Shown here piece after piece: positions 62,301 to 64,000 of a stretch of 64,000 bases of DNA (positions within the stretch are counted from its first letter, which is position 1; every line of letters begins with the position of its first letter). The DNA comes from Pseudogemmobacter bohemicus (GTDB lineage Bacteria > Pseudomonadota > Alphaproteobacteria > Rhodobacterales > Rhodobacteraceae): NCBI RefSeq assembly GCF_003290025.1, contig NZ_QNHG01000004.1, positions 593,595-657,594 on the forward strand. The letters run 5' to 3'. A model generated the notes under the pieces. The model was not told the DNA's origin. It ran no database searches and saw only the letters and a list, made by a program, of their open reading frames with translations. A program made the translations under genes and the position numbers.

Positions 62301-62534
62301 CGGGACTCCGGGGCTGCAGACCTCCTGCTGATCAAGGGCTTCAACCAGAACGGCCGCCTGACGCTCGCTGCGCCGAACGAGGCAGGCACATTGAAGGCGC
62401 GTGATGCCCTGGCCAATGAAATCGACCCATTCAAATATGTATATCTCTCGCCCGGATCCCTGAAAAAAGCGCGCGCCCGACAGGTCCGCATTGATCCCCT
62501 TGGTCGGGTCTTCGACCCCGGCCCCCGCGAATAG
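59304..62534 (+). CDS. cas9: Cas9 endonuclease, type II-C
   Basis: A 1076-residue RNA-guided DNA endonuclease. RuvC-I is LGIDLGTASLGWSLLDDD (Asp8); the Arg-rich bridge helix is REARSARRRRDRYIGRRSA; RuvC-II is RIVIELARELKLND (Glu524); the HNH domain contains a CPYCGEP zinc-type knuckle and GEVDIDHIIPYSISLDDS (His609) with LAHRACNRRKGN; RuvC-III is RLDHRHHAIDAAVAAV (His758, Asp761). All catalytic residues are present. The short REC lobe and length are typical of II-C. The C-terminal ~250 residues are the PAM-interacting region. The ATG at 59304 is preceded by AAGGA; an upstream in-frame ATG at 59271 lacks one. cas1 and cas2 follow and there is no csn2 or cas4. Confidence 0.97.
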   Translation: MPTTLGIDLGTASLGWSLLDDDRRIIDLGVIIFSAAAGAGRDPQSGAPLAEGRREARSARRRRDRYIGRRSALLGKLIALGLLPGAPPPKDRDRRRNAPVVNDETRALAGLDPYDLRRRALSEPLAPHEIGRVIFALNTRRGFKSNRKADRGRNEADSGKIALAGQALNAALDGRTLGQFLAERIDAGQPARVRMGGENQAYDFYPQRDHLEDEFARIWEAQAAFNPALLTEAARAEIHRVLFFQRPLKEPVIGPCTFAGMNGVPQDEKRLARAHPLFQERRLYEEVNQLRVVSAGAAGRELTLDERNALIMALREKKKISFATLGGKVLKLAEGERFNKESETRKELTGDEVRAEMSDKKRFGNRWLHFPLERQLQILDRVQNEENPETLLSWLQAECGLDAAAAQAVAKANLPEGHGRFGETATRALIAALKAEVITYDKAAAVAGFHHSDHRSGEVFGTLPYYGQILTREIAPGKPEYGDDLERQFGKVTNPTVHIGLRQLQKLVNAVIARHGKPDRIVIELARELKLNDKQKKEHQDRIRKDTAAAQRRSEALIEADRPDTGANRALLKQWEELNPANMLDRRCPYCGEPIGMGQVFNGEVDIDHIIPYSISLDDSPSNKVLAHRACNRRKGNMTPWRRWGHIPEDWEKVSTQVARMHRSKQWRFGPDAEERMERDGGFAARQLTDTQYLARIAGKYLRALYPTAEDGRVDVIPGRMTAMLRRVWGLDSLLPDHNFVENKHSNAPKNRLDHRHHAIDAAVAAVTSLSLMQGIATAAARAEAQELDRIFEDLPQPWHGFREDLGERLARTVAMHKPDHGRSATPSRHRDVTAGKLHNDTAYGLTGLTTADGKTPIVVHRVPLTSLKPAQIADPASIPDEALRMALWLATRDCSGKAFDQALAKFAAEHPVFRGIRRVRLREPLNVIPIRAASGRIYKAYKGDANARYDVWRLPDGKWQADVVPMFDAHSRDTTDRRPHPAAKKVLSLKQGDVIAVERDSGAADLLLIKGFNQNGRLTLAAPNEAGTLKARDALANEIDPFKYVYLSPGSLKKARARQVRIDPLGRVFDPGPRE

Positions 62535-62546
62535 GGAAGCAGAGAG

Positions 62547-63479
62547 ATGGATCGCATCGTCGATATCGCCACCGATGGCCTCCATCTTTCCCTTCATCGC
62601 GGTTTTCTGTTGGTGGAAAAGGACCGTAGCGAGGTTGGCCGCGTCGCCCTTGACGACATTCACGCGCTGATCATCCATGCTCACGGGGTCACCTGGAGCG
62701 GCACCATCGTCGCGGCCCTGGCCGAGCGGGGCGCCCCCATCGTCTGGTGCAACGCAGCCCACAGCCCCGTGGCCGTGACCCTGCCCCTCCAGGGCCATCA
62801 TGCACAGAATGCGCGGATGCAGGCGCAGATCACCGCCTCGACGCCCCTGATGAAGCAGATCTGGCGCCGGATCGTTTCGGCTAAAATCACGATGCAGGGC
62901 GCGCTGCTGACAGCCCGCGGGATCAGCGGGGCAGAAGCCTTTCCCTTCATGGCAAAGCGGGTCACCTCGGGCGACAAGGAAAACCTGGAGGCCCAGGCGG
63001 CACGGCGCTACTGGCCCTTGCTGATGGGACCAGATTTCCGGCGCAACCGCGATGCGGGTGATGTGAATGCGCTGTTGAATTACGGCTATGCGGTGATGCG
63101 CGCGACCTGTGCCCGCGCCATTACAGCCGCAGGCCTGCATCCGACCCTGGGCGTGCAGCACTCGAACCGTGGCAATGCTTTCGCGCTTGCGGACGACCTG
63201 ATCGAACCCTTTCGCCCGTTGGTGGATGCCCTGGCCGAAAGCATGATGCGCGAAGGCATCACCCGGCTGGACCCGCAGCAAAAACGCCGCTTCGCCCGGC
63301 TGATCGCCTTTGATCTGCGCATCGCCGGCGAGACTTCTCCAGTTGCCATTGCCGCCACCCGGCTGGCGCAATCCCTGGCAAAGGCCTTTGAGACCGGGCG
63401 CCCCGACCTGATCCTCTTCGACCCGCCATCCTCCCTGGACTGGGCGGCGATCAGTCGTGCCCCCGAGGCGGATACATGA
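62547..63479 (+). CDS. cas1: Cas1 integrase, type II
   Basis: A 310-residue spacer-integration endonuclease. The N-terminal beta-domain includes LHLSLHRGFLLVEKDRSEVG; the metal-binding catalytic triad lies in the helical domain, Glu in ENLEAQAARRYW (near residue 148), His in LGVQHSNRGNAFALADDLIE (near residue 205), and Asp/Glu at its end. It starts 12 bp after cas9 and its stop overlaps the cas2 start by 4 bases. It works as a Cas1-Cas2 complex, in type II probably with Cas9 and tracrRNA for PAM selection. Confidence 0.96.
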   Translation: MDRIVDIATDGLHLSLHRGFLLVEKDRSEVGRVALDDIHALIIHAHGVTWSGTIVAALAERGAPIVWCNAAHSPVAVTLPLQGHHAQNARMQAQITASTPLMKQIWRRIVSAKITMQGALLTARGISGAEAFPFMAKRVTSGDKENLEAQAARRYWPLLMGPDFRRNRDAGDVNALLNYGYAVMRATCARAITAAGLHPTLGVQHSNRGNAFALADDLIEPFRPLVDALAESMMREGITRLDPQQKRRFARLIAFDLRIAGETSPVAIAATRLAQSLAKAFETGRPDLILFDPPSSLDWAAISRAPEADT

Positions 63480-63823
63480 AGAAACCCCAATCCTCGCACC
63501 TGAGCGGATACCGTCTGATGTGGATTTTCGTGATGTTCGACCTGCCGGTTGGCAGCAAGAAGGAGATGCGGGACGCGACGAAGTTTCGGGAATTCCTGCT
63601 GGATCAGGGCTTCGAGATGAGCCAGTTCTCAATCTATGCCCGTTTCTGCAATGGCAAGGACAGTTACGAATCGCATCTGAAACGGATCGAGGGTAATCTG
63701 CCCGAGAAAGGCGAGATCCATGTGCTCACATTCACCGACAAACAATATGAGGGAATCGTCCGTTTCTCGAGCCAGCGCCGACGCCGCCCCCGAGAAAACC
63801 CGGACCAACTGGCGTTGTTCTAG
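63476..63823 (+). CDS. cas2: Cas2, type II
   Basis: A 115-residue ferredoxin-fold dimer that bridges two Cas1 dimers. The strand-1 motif is WIFVMFDLPVGSKKEMRDAT, followed by FREFLLDQGFEMSQFSIYAR and EIHVLTFTDKQYEGIV. The C-terminal tail (RRRRPRENPDQLALF) is basic and is usual in type II-C Cas2. The ATG overlaps the cas1 stop. The array begins 72 bp downstream. Confidence 0.95.
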   Translation: MKKPQSSHLSGYRLMWIFVMFDLPVGSKKEMRDATKFREFLLDQGFEMSQFSIYARFCNGKDSYESHLKRIEGNLPEKGEIHVLTFTDKQYEGIVRFSSQRRRRPRENPDQLALF

Positions 63824-63895
63824 TTATGTCCCGAGTTTGGCATCAGCCAGATGTGTTGTTTTTTCATTTTATGACAACGAGATATCAACACATCC

Positions 63896-63997
63896 AGCTT
63901 AGCCGTTCAGAAACCGCAGGCCAACCGCAACAATATCAATGCGAACGATCCAGACGTTATGAGCTTAGCCGTTCAGAAACCGCAGGCCAACCGCAAC
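63896..63997 (-). CRISPR. CRISPR array, first two repeats (continues beyond the window)
   Basis: Two identical 36-bp repeats (63896-63931 and 63962-63997) flank a 30-bp spacer (63932-63961). The 36/30 pattern is that of type II. On the plus strand the repeat starts AGCTTAGCCG and ends CCAACCGCAAC. Read on the minus strand it starts GTTGCGG, the usual start of type II repeats, so crRNAs should be transcribed toward cas2. The leader side cannot be decided because the far end is missing. The remaining three bases of the window begin the next spacer. Confidence 0.97.
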
Positions 63998-64000
63998 TTT

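Overview
The window is GC-rich DNA from an alphaproteobacterium, most likely a member of the Rhodobacteraceae. This is inferred from the codon and base composition, the abundance of ABC and TRAP uptake operons, DctP/DctQM proteins, a CsgH-like curli module and a compact type II-C CRISPR-Cas system. No rRNA or tRNA gene was seen. Most of the window is accessory catabolic and surface-structure DNA. Only hemC and perhaps aspA look like housekeeping genes.

1-8.6 kb: a truncated LysR regulator, aspartate ammonia-lyase, an FAD monooxygenase, hydroxymethylbilane synthase, an unknown protein and a 2-hydroxyacid dehydrogenase, all on the minus strand. A divergent two-gene sulfone-sulfur operon follows (FMN reductase plus SfnG dimethyl-sulfone monooxygenase). 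8.7-10.3 kb is a decay zone with a shredded LivG-type ATPase, an unassigned fragment and the C-terminus of an IS5-type transposase.

10.4-30.9 kb: two divergent uptake and catabolic operons. The minus operon encodes a complete CUT1 ABC importer, a cobalamin-dependent diol dehydratase (large and medium subunits fused, small subunit separate), an SDR, an aminoglycoside-phosphotransferase-like kinase, a class III PLP enzyme and a GntR regulator. A second minus unit encodes a DeoR regulator, an FGGY kinase and a HAD phosphatase. The plus operon encodes an SDR, a second complete CUT1 importer and a BtpA/SgcQ-family protein. Operator-like repeats lie at the heads of these units. The layout suggests uptake, phosphorylation, oxidation and dehydration of polyol or amino-polyol substrates. 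The substrates themselves cannot be read from sequence.

31-43 kb: an island bounded by a decayed serine recombinase and a decayed AraC regulator. It carries small secreted proteins (two curlin-like, two CsgH-like, three others), a 1454-residue protein joining a Lon-type Ser-Lys peptidase domain to a STAND NTPase, a membrane helix and a long C-terminal region, and a 589-residue protein I do not recognise. Four of the secreted-protein genes share a ~33-bp element at nearly constant distance from their start codons, which suggests a common regulon. No csgE, csgF or csgG is present.

43.5-57.2 kb: a molybdopterin S/N-oxide reductase, a PCC/DUF296 protein and an IclR regulator on the minus strand. 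Divergent from them is an operon for a TRAP transporter (DctP, fused DctQM), an SDR, a split transketolase, a thiolase, an acyl-CoA ligase and a second SDR.

57.2-64 kb: a frameshifted DUF3016 gene and an IS481 relic, then a type II-C CRISPR-Cas locus: tracrRNA, cas9, cas1, cas2 and the first two 36-bp repeats of an array that runs off the window. A second, inverted repeat-like element lies just upstream of the tracrRNA anti-repeat and could form a natural single-guide-like RNA with it.
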